NCBI RefSeq assembly: GCF_023074075.1
Contig: NZ_JADPKT010000029.1
Coordinates: 62,001-126,000 of the forward strand
DNA: 64,000 nucleotides
From: Bradyrhizobium sp. 138
Lineage (GTDB): Bacteria > Pseudomonadota > Alphaproteobacteria > Rhizobiales > Xanthobacteraceae
Reading direction: 5' to 3'
The notes under the pieces are model-generated. The model was not told the DNA's origin. It saw only the letters and a program-made list of their open reading frames with translations, and ran no database searches. The position numbers and the translations under genes are program-made. Below are positions 15,521 to 24,935 of this stretch, in pieces (position 1 is the stretch's first letter; each line of letters begins with the position of its first letter).

Positions 15521-16420
15521 CTAAGCCTTGACCAGTGACACGATTGCCTCTCGAATCCAGCGCTGCCCGCTGTGTCCGTGGCTGCGCTCGTGCCACACCA
15601 TCCCGACTGCGAAGCCATCCACTGGGAACGGACAGTTCATCACCTTGAGTGTGTCGGAACGGTCGCGCACCAGTCTTTCCGGCACCAGAGCTACGAAATC
15701 CGAGTCAGACACGATCTCGGGAACGAACAAGAACGAAGCTGCGGATAGCACCGCATTGCGCTTGTATCCGAGCGCGGCCAAAGCGCTATCCACTGGCGTC
15801 ACAAAGCCGCCGCCACCAAGGGACACGACTACGTGCTCCAGCTTGGCAAATTCTTCGACCGTGATTCCCTTCCGTAGGCGCGGATGCTTGCGGCGGCCGA
15901 TAAGCACATAGCGTTCGTCGAAAAGATGCCGGGTACGGAGACTGGGCGGCGCATCCTGTGGTGTCATCAGCACCAGGTCGACTTCACCGCGCGCCATCTG
16001 CGCCTCCAGCTGCGGCGGATCCAGATTGCGCAGCGCCACACGCACCCTGGGCGCCCGTGTTCTGAGTTCCACGACGAGCGGCTTGATCACCGCCGCCTGC
16101 AAATAGTCTGTGCAGGCGATGGCGACGGTCAGCTCGGCTTTGGCAGGATCGAAGTTCCTGTGCGTGGCGACGGTGGCGCGAACCTGGTCGAGCGCCTCGC
16201 GCAACGGGTCGAGCAGTTCGATTGCCTTGGCCGTCGGCGTCATTCCTCGCTGTGCAGGAATGAGCAACAAGTCATCGAATTCATGCCGGAGACGGTTTAG
16301 CTGCGCGCTTACCGCGGGTTGACTCAGATGAAGGCGGACCGCCGCCTTCGTGACGTTCTGCTCCACCAGCAACGTCTCGAGAGTGACCAACAGATTGAGA
16401 TCGAGGCGCTTGCTATCCAT
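15521..16420 (-). CDS. LysR family regulator (NodD-like architecture)
   Basis: The 299-residue protein begins with a LysR helix-turn-helix, LDLNLLVTLETLLVEQNVTKAAVRLHLSQPAVSAQLNRLRHEFDD, followed by a binding-protein-like effector domain. The MDSKRLDLNLLVTLETLL start and the MTPTAKA motif resemble the NodD/NodD-like subgroup that senses aromatic compounds. It is divergent from the NmrA-like gene (145 bp apart), its likely target. It lies between two partial tRNA copies and may be mobile cargo. Confidence 0.87.
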   Translation of the reverse strand: MDSKRLDLNLLVTLETLLVEQNVTKAAVRLHLSQPAVSAQLNRLRHEFDDLLLIPAQRGMTPTAKAIELLDPLREALDQVRATVATHRNFDPAKAELTVAIACTDYLQAAVIKPLVVELRTRAPRVRVALRNLDPPQLEAQMARGEVDLVLMTPQDAPPSLRTRHLFDERYVLIGRRKHPRLRKGITVEEFAKLEHVVVSLGGGGFVTPVDSALAALGYKRNAVLSAASFLFVPEIVSDSDFVALVPERLVRDRSDTLKVMNCPFPVDGFAVGMVWHERSHGHSGQRWIREAIVSLVKA

Positions 16421-16564
16421 TGGATGGATAGTAGCCGAACATTTCTACGATTTCAAATATAGCTCGAAGCAGTCGAGACTTCGTGGCCTAGGCGGACCCT
16501 CGCCGCGCTCACCTGTAGGCATGGTGGGATTCGGGCGGGAGCGGTTGCGAACGGGAGAAGCAGA

Positions 16565-17566
16565 ATGATTCAGGCCGATACCTCCAAACCTTTGATCACC
16601 GTAGTCGGTGCCTCGAGCAAGCAAGGTCGAAGTGTCGCCGAGGCCTTGCTCGACAGTGGGCGCTACCGGGTGCGTGCCCTGACTCGGCGCCGCGATAGTC
16701 AGCCCGCACAAATTCTGGCGCAGAAGGGTGCCGAAGTCGTGGTCGCGCCGCTTGAAGCCGGCAAGCAGGCTGAACTGACCGCGGCTATGAGAGGCTCGGC
16801 CGGAGCGTTCCTGATGACGCCACCCATTGTCAAAGTGCCGCCCGCTGAACTTGAGTTTACCCTCGGCAAGGAATTGGCCGATGCGGCGATGGCCGCTGGC
16901 GTCGAGCATGTGGTTTTCAGCGGGCTCGAAAATGTCGAGGCGCGCACCGCCGGTACCAAGTGGGCGCCGCACTTCACCGACAAGGCGAAGGTGGCAGACT
17001 ATATTCGCAGCCTGCCCATTCGTAGCTCGTTCGTGTACCTGGCATTCTTCTACACCAACTTCCTGGAGTACTATGTGCCGCAGCGAGGGAAGGACGGCAT
17101 CACGTTTGCCATCTACCTGCCGCCGCACGTCCCCATGCCGTTCTGTGATCCACTCACTGCGACCGGGCCGGCGGTGCGCGAGATTTTCGATCACCCGACG
17201 CAATATGCTGGCCAGACCCTCCCGGTTATCGGCGAGTTTCTCTCGGCGCAGGACATGGTGGACACGTTTGTGCGCGTCACCGGGCGGCGGGCGCGCTATG
17301 CCTCTGCTTATTCGCGCGAAGATTTGTTGCGCCACTTTCCGGGTTTTGCCGCCGACGAGCATCTCGTGCGCGAGTTGGTGGGCATGGTCGAATACGCCGT
17401 CGAATATGGCTACTTTGCCCCCGAGCGCGACCTGACGTGGAGCCGGAAAATCGATCCGCAGGCGCTGACCTGGGAGCAATTCCTGAAACGCAGTCGTTGG
17501 CAAGGCGCCTTGCTGTCTTATGGGGTCGCTCCTGTGCCCGATCAGGCCCAATTGGCACCGACGTGA
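16565..17566 (+). CDS. NmrA-like NAD(P)-binding protein
   Basis: The 333-residue protein belongs to the atypical SDR group of NmrA/HSCARG-like proteins. The N-terminal dinucleotide motif is ITVVGASSKQGRSVAEALL, followed by VRALTRR (an Arg that would contact NADP phosphate) and the later VVFSGLENV strand. No Tyr-x3-Lys catalytic pair is obvious, in keeping with redox sensors or weak azoreductases of this group. GGGAG seven bases before the start supports 16565. It is divergent from the LysR gene at 16420. Confidence 0.83.
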   Translation: MIQADTSKPLITVVGASSKQGRSVAEALLDSGRYRVRALTRRRDSQPAQILAQKGAEVVVAPLEAGKQAELTAAMRGSAGAFLMTPPIVKVPPAELEFTLGKELADAAMAAGVEHVVFSGLENVEARTAGTKWAPHFTDKAKVADYIRSLPIRSSFVYLAFFYTNFLEYYVPQRGKDGITFAIYLPPHVPMPFCDPLTATGPAVREIFDHPTQYAGQTLPVIGEFLSAQDMVDTFVRVTGRRARYASAYSREDLLRHFPGFAADEHLVRELVGMVEYAVEYGYFAPERDLTWSRKIDPQALTWEQFLKRSRWQGALLSYGVAPVPDQAQLAPT

Positions 17567-17956
17567 GAACGGTTGCCTCCGGCTGACTGAGTTGCAAGCG
17601 GCAGGGCGATGATGGGCAGCACCGGGCCGGGGAATTTGAACTCACCATAATAGACTTGCAATTCCCCCGTGCTTCGCTTCGCTCGCAATCACGGAGCTGG
17701 CGATACCGATCTGACGTAAAGTCATCGCCTTCAGAACAACTTTGCGGCTTGCACGATCTCGGAGATCGATCGTCGGGGTCGAGCAGCCGCATCTGCGGGG
17801 GCGGTTCAAGCCGCAACGCAGTTGGCCGCTCGATTGGCGTAACGCCTCTCAACTCGCTGCGGGTGCGCGGGCGCGTCGAGTCTGCGGTGATAGCTCGCGG
17901 CAAGGAAGCCGGTGCTGGTCTATGGGAAGGCCCCGCAGGCGGCGGCGGCGGAATAG
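17567..17956. other. Intergenic region with a degenerate palindrome half
   Basis: This 390-bp gap contains no convincing gene. At about 17668-17694 is a half copy of the dispersed repeat arm (GCTTCGCTTCGCTCGCAAT, compare 36572-36601). No tRNA or conserved protein is seen in the rest. Confidence 0.5.
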
Positions 17957-18454
17957 TCAGAGCCAGCGGCGAACCTTGGCCTTGTAGCGGCGGTAGTCGT
18001 CGCCGAACTTCGCTTCGAGATAGCGCTCCTCGCGGGCGATCACCTGCGTCTGGATCGCGATCAGCACCAACGGGAGCAGGGCGAAGGCGATCGGCCCGTC
18101 GAAGCCGATCGCAAGGCCGGCATAGATAAGCGCCATGCCGAGATACATGGGGTTGCGGGTCCACCGATAAGGGCCGGTCGTTGCGATGAGGGTCGTTGGC
18201 TGCGACGGCGGAACGTTGGTGCCCAGCCGCCGGAACAGCCCCGCCGCCGCAAGCATCATCGCCGCGCCGGCAACGAACAGCAGCGCGCCCGTCGCGACCA
18301 GCAACCGCCAGTCGATGCCGAAAGTGCGCAGGGTGACGAACCGCTCCGCCGCCAGCCCCAACAGCAGCGCTCCCAGATAGACGAAGGGCGGAGGGAAGCG
18401 CACACCCGCGCTGTCCGGTTCGACGGCCATGCTCATTCCAATCTGTGCGCTCAA
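17957..18454 (-). CDS. Isoprenylcysteine methyltransferase-like membrane methyltransferase
   Basis: This 165-residue membrane protein has about four hydrophobic helices and the C-terminal signature of the ICMT/phospholipid methyltransferase group: TTGPYRWTRNPMYLGMALIYAGLAI then REERYLEAKFGDDYRRYKAKVRRWL. The GPYRxxRNPMY and E-R-Y residues bind S-adenosylmethionine in this family. The substrate in bacteria is usually unknown. The start overlaps the stop of the upstream oxidoreductase by four bases, so the two are co-translated. Confidence 0.84.
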   Translation of the reverse strand: MSAQIGMSMAVEPDSAGVRFPPPFVYLGALLLGLAAERFVTLRTFGIDWRLLVATGALLFVAGAAMMLAAAGLFRRLGTNVPPSQPTTLIATTGPYRWTRNPMYLGMALIYAGLAIGFDGPIAFALLPLVLIAIQTQVIAREERYLEAKFGDDYRRYKAKVRRWL

Positions 18455-19344
18455 GCCAGCATCGACTGCTGGGCGAAGATGCCCGCCATCGCGCCCTGCG
18501 ATGATGCCTGGGTGACCGAGGGCAAGAAGACCGTGGTGAGGTCTCCGGCGGCGTAGATGCCGGGCATGCTGGTTTGGCGGCGCTCGTCGACCTTGAGGGC
18601 GATGCCCGAGGGCGTATCCACCGTGGCGAGGCCCAATGATTCATGCAGGCTTGCGGACGGCTTGTTGCGCGGATGGGCGAACAGGACGTCGACTGCGATA
18701 GTGCGGCCGGTATCGAGATTGACGGCGGCGATATGGCCCTTGTGATGGGCGATCTCGGTGATCCGGCCATCGACGACAGGTATCTTGCGGCGCGCCAGAT
18801 CGGCCTGGATTTCAGGCGGAATGTCGTGACCATCGGCAAAGACAGTCAACTTGTCGGTCCAATCGAGGAACAGCCTGACCTGATTGTGCGACTGCGGGCC
18901 GGACCAGACGAGGCCCCAATGCCGGCCGGCGACTTCGAAGCCGTCGCAATAGGGGCAGGGCACGATGGAGGTGCCCCAGCTTTCGGCATAGCCCGGGACA
19001 TCAGGCATCTGGTCGGCGACGCCATAGCTCAGGATCAGACGACGCGCCCGAGAGCTTTCGCCCTCGGACGTGACGACGTTGAAATCGTCGATGGCGCCGG
19101 AGACGCTGTCGGCCCGGGCACTGACCAGCCTGATCGTGGGATAACGCGCCAGCTGTTGCCGCGCCTCGGCCAGGATGTCCAGCGGCGGCTTGTGATCGTG
19201 CCCGAGCAGGCCATGCGAATGGCCAGCGAAGAGGTTGCGGGGCAGGCCGGTATCGAGAACGGTGACCTTGCGGCGGGCACGGCCGAGCTGCAGGGCGCCG
19301 GCAAGACCGGCAAAGCTGCCGCCGATGATGATGACGTCATCCAT
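18451..19344 (-). CDS. Thioredoxin-reductase-like FAD oxidoreductase
   Basis: The 297-residue flavoprotein has an N-terminal FAD motif (DVIIIGGSFAGLAGALQLGRARRKVTVLD), the redox-active pair in CPYCDGFE, and a C-terminal FAD-binding GIYAAGDLTT. This is the layout of thioredoxin-reductase-like proteins, although the NADPH motif is weak (GLVWSGPQSHNQ), so it may use another donor. It heads an operon with the membrane methyltransferase and is divergent from a TetR gene whose start is 115 bp away, which probably represses it. Confidence 0.86.
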   Translation of the reverse strand: MDDVIIIGGSFAGLAGALQLGRARRKVTVLDTGLPRNLFAGHSHGLLGHDHKPPLDILAEARQQLARYPTIRLVSARADSVSGAIDDFNVVTSEGESSRARRLILSYGVADQMPDVPGYAESWGTSIVPCPYCDGFEVAGRHWGLVWSGPQSHNQVRLFLDWTDKLTVFADGHDIPPEIQADLARRKIPVVDGRITEIAHHKGHIAAVNLDTGRTIAVDVLFAHPRNKPSASLHESLGLATVDTPSGIALKVDERRQTSMPGIYAAGDLTTVFLPSVTQASSQGAMAGIFAQQSMLA

Positions 19345-19414
19345 GGGGATGGGCTCCGTTGGAGAACAGGTCGAAACCTGCCCATTGGCTTGCTTATTTC
19401 CGACACTGCATGGT

Positions 19415-19444
19415 ATCGTAATTCAAGAATTAGAATACTGTCAA
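19415..19444 (-). promoter_or_regulatory. Sigma-70-like promoter of the flavoprotein operon
   Basis: On the minus strand TTGACA (19444-19439) is followed after 18 bp by TACGAT (19420-19415), about 70 bp before the gene at 19344. The AT-rich stretch around it carries imperfect inverted repeats (AATACT/AGTACT), a plausible site for the divergent TetR protein. Confidence 0.5.
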
Positions 19445-19458
19445 GTACTGGAATTGTC

Positions 19459-20136
19459 GTGACCGAAAACAGACTGGGCCGGCGCGGCCGGCCCGCCAAC
19501 GAGGCGCTTGGCCAAACGATCATCGACACCGCGCGCGAACTCTTCGTGGAATTGGGTTTTCAAGCGACGACCTTGGACAAGGTCGCCCAGCGGGCGAAAA
19601 TATCCAAGCTGAGCATCTATCGGCACTTCGAGAACAAGGAGGCGCTGTTCAGCGCGGCCATCGCGGCCGGCTGCCATCAGTTTACACAGGTCCTTTTTGA
19701 AGGCATCGACGGTTCGGCCGAAGATCAGCTCATGGCGGTGGGATCATCTCTGCTTCGCACGCTGTTGAGGCCGGACGTGCGCAATGTCGAAGCCATGGTC
19801 ATGGCCGACACGACCAATCAAAAGTCGCTGAGCAAGCTCCATTACGAAGCCCGCCCCGCCCATATCATCGCTCAAATCGAGGCCCTGTTGCGTCAGTTGC
19901 ACGCGAAGGCGCTTCTGAACGTGCCCGATCCTCTCCAGTCCGCCCGCTTGTTTGCCGCGCTTTTCAAAGGATCCGATCTCGTGATGATCGCACGCTTCGA
20001 TCAGGCAAGAGCAGAGGATGACGAGGAAATCGAATCCTATTGCCGGTCGGCCGTCGCCATGTTCATCGCCGCGCATGGTGGCGATGGCAGCGGGGGCGGA
20101 GATTTGGCTGCCTCAAGGTCAAAAAACAAAATTTGA
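19459..20136 (+). CDS. TetR family transcriptional regulator
   Basis: The 225-residue protein has the TetR DNA-binding domain: QTIIDTARELFVELGFQATTLDKVAQRAKISKLSIYRHFENKEALFSAAI. The C-terminal ligand domain (residues about 80-210) ends in a low-complexity Gly/Ser tail. The GTG at 19459 (VTENRLGRRGRP) is chosen because the open frame upstream runs through the divergent oxidoreductase and has no sensible start nearer. It lies next to the flavoprotein/methyltransferase operon and likely controls it. A partial tRNA copy follows 30 bp downstream. Confidence 0.87.
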   Translation: MTENRLGRRGRPANEALGQTIIDTARELFVELGFQATTLDKVAQRAKISKLSIYRHFENKEALFSAAIAAGCHQFTQVLFEGIDGSAEDQLMAVGSSLLRTLLRPDVRNVEAMVMADTTNQKSLSKLHYEARPAHIIAQIEALLRQLHAKALLNVPDPLQSARLFAALFKGSDLVMIARFDQARAEDDEEIESYCRSAVAMFIAAHGGDGSGGGDLAASRSKNKI

Positions 20137-20165
20137 ATCGTGCGTGACCGAGCCCTTGGAAATAT

Positions 20166-20214
20166 TGGTGGGCCCGGCACGACTCGAACCTGCAACCAGA
20201 CCGTTACGAGCGGC
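20166..20214 (-). repeat. Partial tRNA-Ile(CAT) copy, probable island attachment repeat
   Basis: These 49 bases match the 3' half (CCA end, T arm, variable loop, anticodon arm) of the intact tRNA at 25652-25727 in the same orientation, with two mismatches (G to C in the T stem, T to C in the anticodon). Similarity stops abruptly in the anticodon stem. This is what site-specific insertion at a tRNA 3' end leaves at the far end of an island. Confidence 0.8.
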
Positions 20215-20359
20215 CTCGGTCGCAGGTTAAAAGTGTAACTAAATCAATGGTTTGATGGTTTGTTTTTCGACAAGAATGCAAATCATCGCGTTTCGTTTGT
20301 TTTCGTGCATTTTCATTTCAAATAATAGATTCGCTGGATTGCACGGCCCGACGCGAGAT
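20215..20359. other. Island-internal intergenic region
   Basis: This short AT-richer gap lies between the partial tRNA repeat and the end of the helicase gene. No gene or clear terminator is seen. Confidence 0.4.
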
Positions 20360-23300
20360 TCAGAGCACACGCACGACCGATGCCTGACCATCTTTTACGA
20401 CTAGGTCATAGTCGTTGAACTGCGAAACGCCTTGGAGGAAATCTTCCGGAATCGGTGAACTAGCGAGCCGGTATCCAGAGGCATCGAGCCATCGGATTCG
20501 ACTTTTCGACTTGACGGGTATCACTGAATATCGCCCTGCACGGCCGTCTGTGCCGGACAGCTCAACGGCTATCGGCGTTCGTCTTACTGCCGCCGCTTCG
20601 GGTGCTTTTCGTGCTCTCGACCATCTCAGGAGGTTGCGCGGGTCAATCTGGTCCTCGCCACGGGGGTCGCTATCGAGCTCCTCCAACAACCAGTCCCAAT
20701 AGTTCGCGCGCAGTTCTGCGGCTTCGGGTCTCGACCTAGCGAGTCCTAATGAAAGCGCAAAAGCAACGAACGGGTCCAAAGTGCCCCACCGCAGAAGTTC
20801 CTTCGCCCAGAAGGCAAACCATGGGAGGCCGGTCACGTCCTTCCATGTATCGAGTGTGGGCGTATCAAGCGGATTGTCTGTGCCTTCGGACCAAGCTCGT
20901 GCCACAACCGCCCCGATAGAAACACCGAGTCGGAACTCGAGGTTGTCGGAAACAAACGTTTGCCACGCGCGAAGATCCTTGGGCTCAGGCCCTTCCTGAT
21001 CGGGCATCCCCATCCACCATGCGAGCACCTTATGCCAGTTTGCATAAAGGGTTCTTCCCATTTCTGTATCGCGGACGGAAAAGCCGTAGCCACCGTCATC
21101 CGCCACCATCTCACCCAACTTAACGAAAATCGTCAGCCGCTCGTCGTTCGAAAGTGTGCCGTAATTGCCTGTATCTCCCAACAATTCGCGCATCGTTGCG
21201 GCGACAGGCTCGAACCGTCTCCCAACTTGTGGTGAATAGCCGTAGTCGTAGAGCCGCTTGCGCTCCTCGGAGCTGGGGTAGACGGTTTGCACAACGCCGT
21301 TTCCGCGTTTTACGAAAGCTGCTTCCATCCAGGCTTCGCTGGCCGCGGACACTTGGGTGAATGTTCTTTGCCAAAGCTGGGCGAGCATCGCCTCCGTGTT
21401 TGCAGGCGTTGTTTCCTCCAGACTGATGGCCTTTGCCTCCTCGATTGCAGACAAGATCATGCTGTCAAGCTCATCCAGCCTGTCGGCAAGGCGAGCGGCT
21501 GGCGCAGGGTTCGCTTTGCCTGCATCTCTAGATATATCTTCTGGCGCAATGCGCTCAAGCCACCTGAAAAAATCATCATCGTCATCCACGCCGGGCAGAT
21601 TCAGCGCCTGTTCACGAATGGCCGTGAGCAGCACGGCAAGCGGGCTGCCTGCATCACCTACTCCTGCGGCCTCCGCCTGCAGTCTACGGACAAGGTTGTT
21701 GTATTCATTCCTTCGGTCGCCGGCCTGACGCCGCTGCAGCCGAATTGTCTTCGGTGCTGTTGTGGCCGCAATGACCGGGAGGGCAATGAGCGTGAAACCT
21801 TCCATGCCCTTCGCGGTACCTGGACGCCCTGCGCGACCCGAAAGATTGCGGAACTCGGCGGTCGACATGGGATATTCGGTCTGCGTCTGCGTTGCGACGT
21901 CGAATACAACTCGTGTGAGCGACGGTAGAATTATCATATCAAAGGGCAGATTGACGCCCTCGGTCAGCGTGGCTGTGGCCACTGTGATCGGACAGATAGA
22001 CCGCTCAATCAGAGCAACCATCAACCGACGGAGTCGTTGCGGCATCTGGCCATGGTTGCTCGCGATGCCGCGATCAAGGAGGCGAAGCTCATAGGAGGTC
22101 TCTCCGCAATAGTCGATGCAGACGGATCTTGCTTCGGCAAAGAGCGTGGCGTCATCGCCCTCCTGCGGCGGATCGAAGGCAGGAATATTCTCCCAGCCCT
22201 TCAAACCGAATGCATCGGCAAACCACCCCATCGTGCGCTCTGGCATCTGCGATATCGAAATCAAAATGCGCCGGTCTCCGTCCGCTAAGTGCAGAGCCGT
22301 CCAAAGTATGGTGTTTTGCGTAAAATGATTGAGACTGTTGCGGATCGCCGCCGGCGCCTTCGGCATGGGGGAGATCTTTAACGGAATGTACACCTGCCCT
22401 TGGCCTCGGACGCTCAGCCGATGGTCATTTAGCCGGTGCAACTCGATACGTGGAGCGCCATTGCTGACTTCGAGCACGCCGAGGGCCTGCCGCGTACTTC
22501 GATAGTGTGATCCGACAGGCTCGGCGTCCGCATTCAGCTCGATCCAGCGCGCAACGGGATGGGCGGCGCCGCCGGCTACGGCAGTGAGAGCAACCCGAAC
22601 GATTTCCGGCTTTCTCACCAAGAGGCGCGATATAAAGCTCTCCAGTCTGATGGCCCGGTTCATATGCTCGGCTAGAGCGTTTCGTTCGCGTTCATTATCC
22701 TCCAAGACGACTTGATGTGCTTCGTCGACGATCAGGAGTTTGAGGCGAGCAAGAAGCATCGGGCCGAGATAGCGCATGAGTGCGTCGGCCTTTTCAACCG
22801 TAGCGATGAGCACGGTCGGCATGTCGGATGTCAGCCAAGCGTCCGTAATGCCCCAATCGGAGCCGCCATAAAGACCAGTCACAACGAACTCGCGGCCAAG
22901 CTCGCCAGCAAGCTTGGCCTCTACCTCGCCTGCGAGGGCGCGGGAAGGGACCAGATAAAGAGCAAGGGGCGCCGTATCGCCTTGGCTTCTGAGGATCAGC
23001 AGCTCTTTGAGGATGGCGAGATTTGCCACAAGCGTCTTGCCAGAACCCGTAGGGGTGCAAAGCGCAAATGATGAGTTACTCAGCAGCCTATCGATACCTT
23101 GCTTTTGTGATTGCCAGAGAATGCCCCGTCCCCTCGCATACTGCTTCCTGGCGAACTGATTGACGTCGCGCAGTCGATCCATGTTGAGAAGACCAAGTTG
23201 CCTGAGCGGAGTATAGATAGAGGATTTTCCATACCGCTCACATGCCGAACGCAGAAAGAAGGCGAGGAGGGCCACGTCGTCGGGGGACGTCCTAAGAAGT

Positions 23301-23974
23301 AGCCGTTCTACGTCACGAAGCCGATCCAGGGCGGCTTCAAACCTCGTGACCTCTCCACGACGCAGGGTTTGCGAGGCGAGGCCTATGCACCGGACAAGCT
23401 CAACGGTTCCGAACCACTCCACACTTTCAAATGTTCCCTCGCCGAAAAAGAGGCGTTCCGCCCCGCGGACCGTGAGGTCGCGATGTTCTTTCCAAAAGCG
23501 TGCGACGCGCCACAGGACTGAATCGAAGTCCGCCTTGAAAAAGTCAGCGAACAAACGCGAACCTCGGTCGTCTGGCTTGACCTGACGGAGAAGTCCGGAG
23601 GCCATCGCCGGCAAGCCACCAAGCTGGTAGCACCCCGCAGCGATCAGCGCTGTGGGAATCTCCGCGCCGACAGAATCTCTTGCGCGCGCCAGCCATTCCA
23701 GCAATTCGCCGGCTCTTCGGAACGCGAGCGTTGCCTCCTCGATACTCCCTCCTTCCACCGTGGAGAGCACCTTCCCTGCACGGATCAGTTGGCGGGCCTG
23801 CTGTAGCACTACAGAAGAGTTCTCGTCGGTCCACCGTATGACCTCTACGTCCCAGTCGGTTTGCAGGCAGCGGACAAACGACCTAGCTTGCAAACGGCTC
23901 AGTGTGCGCTCCTGAGCAAGATCAACTTGTATCGCGCGAGCCAACTCAATTCGTTGCTGATCGAACTCAGGCAT
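20360..23974 (-). CDS. HamB-like superfamily 2 helicase of a Hachiman-type defence system
   Basis: This 1204-residue protein is a Ski2-like DEAD/DEAH helicase. An N-terminal helical domain of about 300 residues is followed by FALCTPTGSGKTLVAN (Walker A, about residue 310), YLVPSRALAGEVE (motif Ia), LLIVDEAHQV (motif II, about 416), TATLTEGVNLPFD and LSGRAGRPG (motif VI, about 715). A long C-terminal region of unknown fold follows. The start at 23974 overlaps the nuclease gene by 8 bp, so the two are coupled. In Hachiman, HamB senses damaged or foreign DNA and restrains the HamA nuclease. The protein is longer than the HamB proteins I recall. Assignment rests on gene pairing, order and motifs. 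Confidence 0.78.
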   Translation of the reverse strand: MPEFDQQRIELARAIQVDLAQERTLSRLQARSFVRCLQTDWDVEVIRWTDENSSVVLQQARQLIRAGKVLSTVEGGSIEEATLAFRRAGELLEWLARARDSVGAEIPTALIAAGCYQLGGLPAMASGLLRQVKPDDRGSRLFADFFKADFDSVLWRVARFWKEHRDLTVRGAERLFFGEGTFESVEWFGTVELVRCIGLASQTLRRGEVTRFEAALDRLRDVERLLLRTSPDDVALLAFFLRSACERYGKSSIYTPLRQLGLLNMDRLRDVNQFARKQYARGRGILWQSQKQGIDRLLSNSSFALCTPTGSGKTLVANLAILKELLILRSQGDTAPLALYLVPSRALAGEVEAKLAGELGREFVVTGLYGGSDWGITDAWLTSDMPTVLIATVEKADALMRYLGPMLLARLKLLIVDEAHQVVLEDNERERNALAEHMNRAIRLESFISRLLVRKPEIVRVALTAVAGGAAHPVARWIELNADAEPVGSHYRSTRQALGVLEVSNGAPRIELHRLNDHRLSVRGQGQVYIPLKISPMPKAPAAIRNSLNHFTQNTILWTALHLADGDRRILISISQMPERTMGWFADAFGLKGWENIPAFDPPQEGDDATLFAEARSVCIDYCGETSYELRLLDRGIASNHGQMPQRLRRLMVALIERSICPITVATATLTEGVNLPFDMIILPSLTRVVFDVATQTQTEYPMSTAEFRNLSGRAGRPGTAKGMEGFTLIALPVIAATTAPKTIRLQRRQAGDRRNEYNNLVRRLQAEAAGVGDAGSPLAVLLTAIREQALNLPGVDDDDDFFRWLERIAPEDISRDAGKANPAPAARLADRLDELDSMILSAIEEAKAISLEETTPANTEAMLAQLWQRTFTQVSAASEAWMEAAFVKRGNGVVQTVYPSSEERKRLYDYGYSPQVGRRFEPVAATMRELLGDTGNYGTLSNDERLTIFVKLGEMVADDGGYGFSVRDTEMGRTLYANWHKVLAWWMGMPDQEGPEPKDLRAWQTFVSDNLEFRLGVSIGAVVARAWSEGTDNPLDTPTLDTWKDVTGLPWFAFWAKELLRWGTLDPFVAFALSLGLARSRPEAAELRANYWDWLLEELDSDPRGEDQIDPRNLLRWSRARKAPEAAAVRRTPIAVELSGTDGRAGRYSVIPVKSKSRIRWLDASGYRLASSPIPEDFLQGVSQFNDYDLVVKDGQASVVRVL

Positions 23975-24932
23975 GCACTGGCTCTTTCGCCCAGAGCCCG
24001 CCATAGATGGCGTCGATTAGGCTATCGCCGTCCTTGATGATCAACTCGACCACCTGCAGGTCCCGGCCCGCCGTGTATTCCTCGGGCATTTCCTCCCATG
24101 GGATTAACGGATGACGCGGCTCTCGTGTGGCGGCCGGCCCGCCTGCCAAGAGGATCAGATCGGTGCGCTCCACCGGGTCGGGATTCCGGTGCGCCAATAT
24201 TCGGTCAAGCGAAGCAATGACTGACGCATACTTTTGAGGTTCGCACTCTTCCAATATGGCGTGAAGCTGCTCCAGCCCCAGCGGCACCGGAAGGGCGCGA
24301 TTGATCTCAAACCATACGCCTTTGTTGTTGTGGACCTTCCTAGAGCTGCCGGCGGGGTCATCCACTTTCGGACCCAGCATAACCGTATCCACGACCGAAG
24401 ACGTCCAGATGCCACGCCATTTGGCCTCGCCCGCGATAAAGCGCGTTACGCGACCTTCCTCATTGATAACGATCGCAATGAAGTCGTCTCCTTTGCGCCC
24501 GAGAACCTCCCTTGTTCGCCTGGGATCGCGGTTCAGCGTGTATATGTACTGTCCGGCATCTTCATGATTGCGAAAGAGGAATACTGGCACTAGCCACTCA
24601 TGTTTTCCTACAAAATCGTAGGCTTCCGTTGCCATGCCGGACATAACTTCCCCGAATAGTCCCTTTCGCGCGGTCAGAGGGAGCGCGCAGGGATACTGCG
24701 CATCACAGCCAACCTCACCGTCGTCTGGATGGAGGCTGATGCGCGCGAGCTTGTGAAAGCATTGCCTTGCATCGAGATGAGCGGATTCGAAATACGGGAT
24801 TAACTCGTCGTAGAGCGCTTGGTTCGCAGGCGTTTTCTGCTCTAGAAGCAAATGACCGTAGTTGCCCTCTTCAGTGGGGTAGCCCTCTAGCCATTTCTTG
24901 AGCGCCTTCTTCGGTGGCTTGCATGAATGCAT
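23967..24932 (-). CDS. HamA-like PD-(D/E)xK nuclease of a Hachiman-type system
   Basis: The 321-residue protein shows the pattern of a PD-(D/E)xK nuclease similar to DUF1837/HamA: GLFGEVMSG (E94), GRKGDDFIAIV (D149 or D150) and IAGEAKWRG (E169-x-K171), with intervening strands. The order nuclease then helicase on one strand, with overlapping genes, is the HamA-HamB arrangement. HamA would degrade DNA non-specifically when released. The start ATG has no clear ribosome site and lies one codon after the stop of an in-frame upstream reading frame, so it may be translated by re-initiation. I cannot exclude a related helicase-nuclease pair outside Hachiman. Confidence 0.75.
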   Translation of the reverse strand: MHSCKPPKKALKKWLEGYPTEEGNYGHLLLEQKTPANQALYDELIPYFESAHLDARQCFHKLARISLHPDDGEVGCDAQYPCALPLTARKGLFGEVMSGMATEAYDFVGKHEWLVPVFLFRNHEDAGQYIYTLNRDPRRTREVLGRKGDDFIAIVINEEGRVTRFIAGEAKWRGIWTSSVVDTVMLGPKVDDPAGSSRKVHNNKGVWFEINRALPVPLGLEQLHAILEECEPQKYASVIASLDRILAHRNPDPVERTDLILLAGGPAATREPRHPLIPWEEMPEEYTAGRDLQVVELIIKDGDSLIDAIYGGLWAKEPVHA

Positions 24933-24935
24933 TAT

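Noticed and set aside
18643..19458. Upstream extension of the TetR gene at 19459 giving 497 residues
   Set aside because: It would run antisense through the flavoprotein gene. The TetR domain begins right after the GTG at 19459.
20166..20214. A second functional tRNA gene
   Set aside because: Only the 3' half is present; D arm and 5' acceptor strand are missing and the anticodon is altered.
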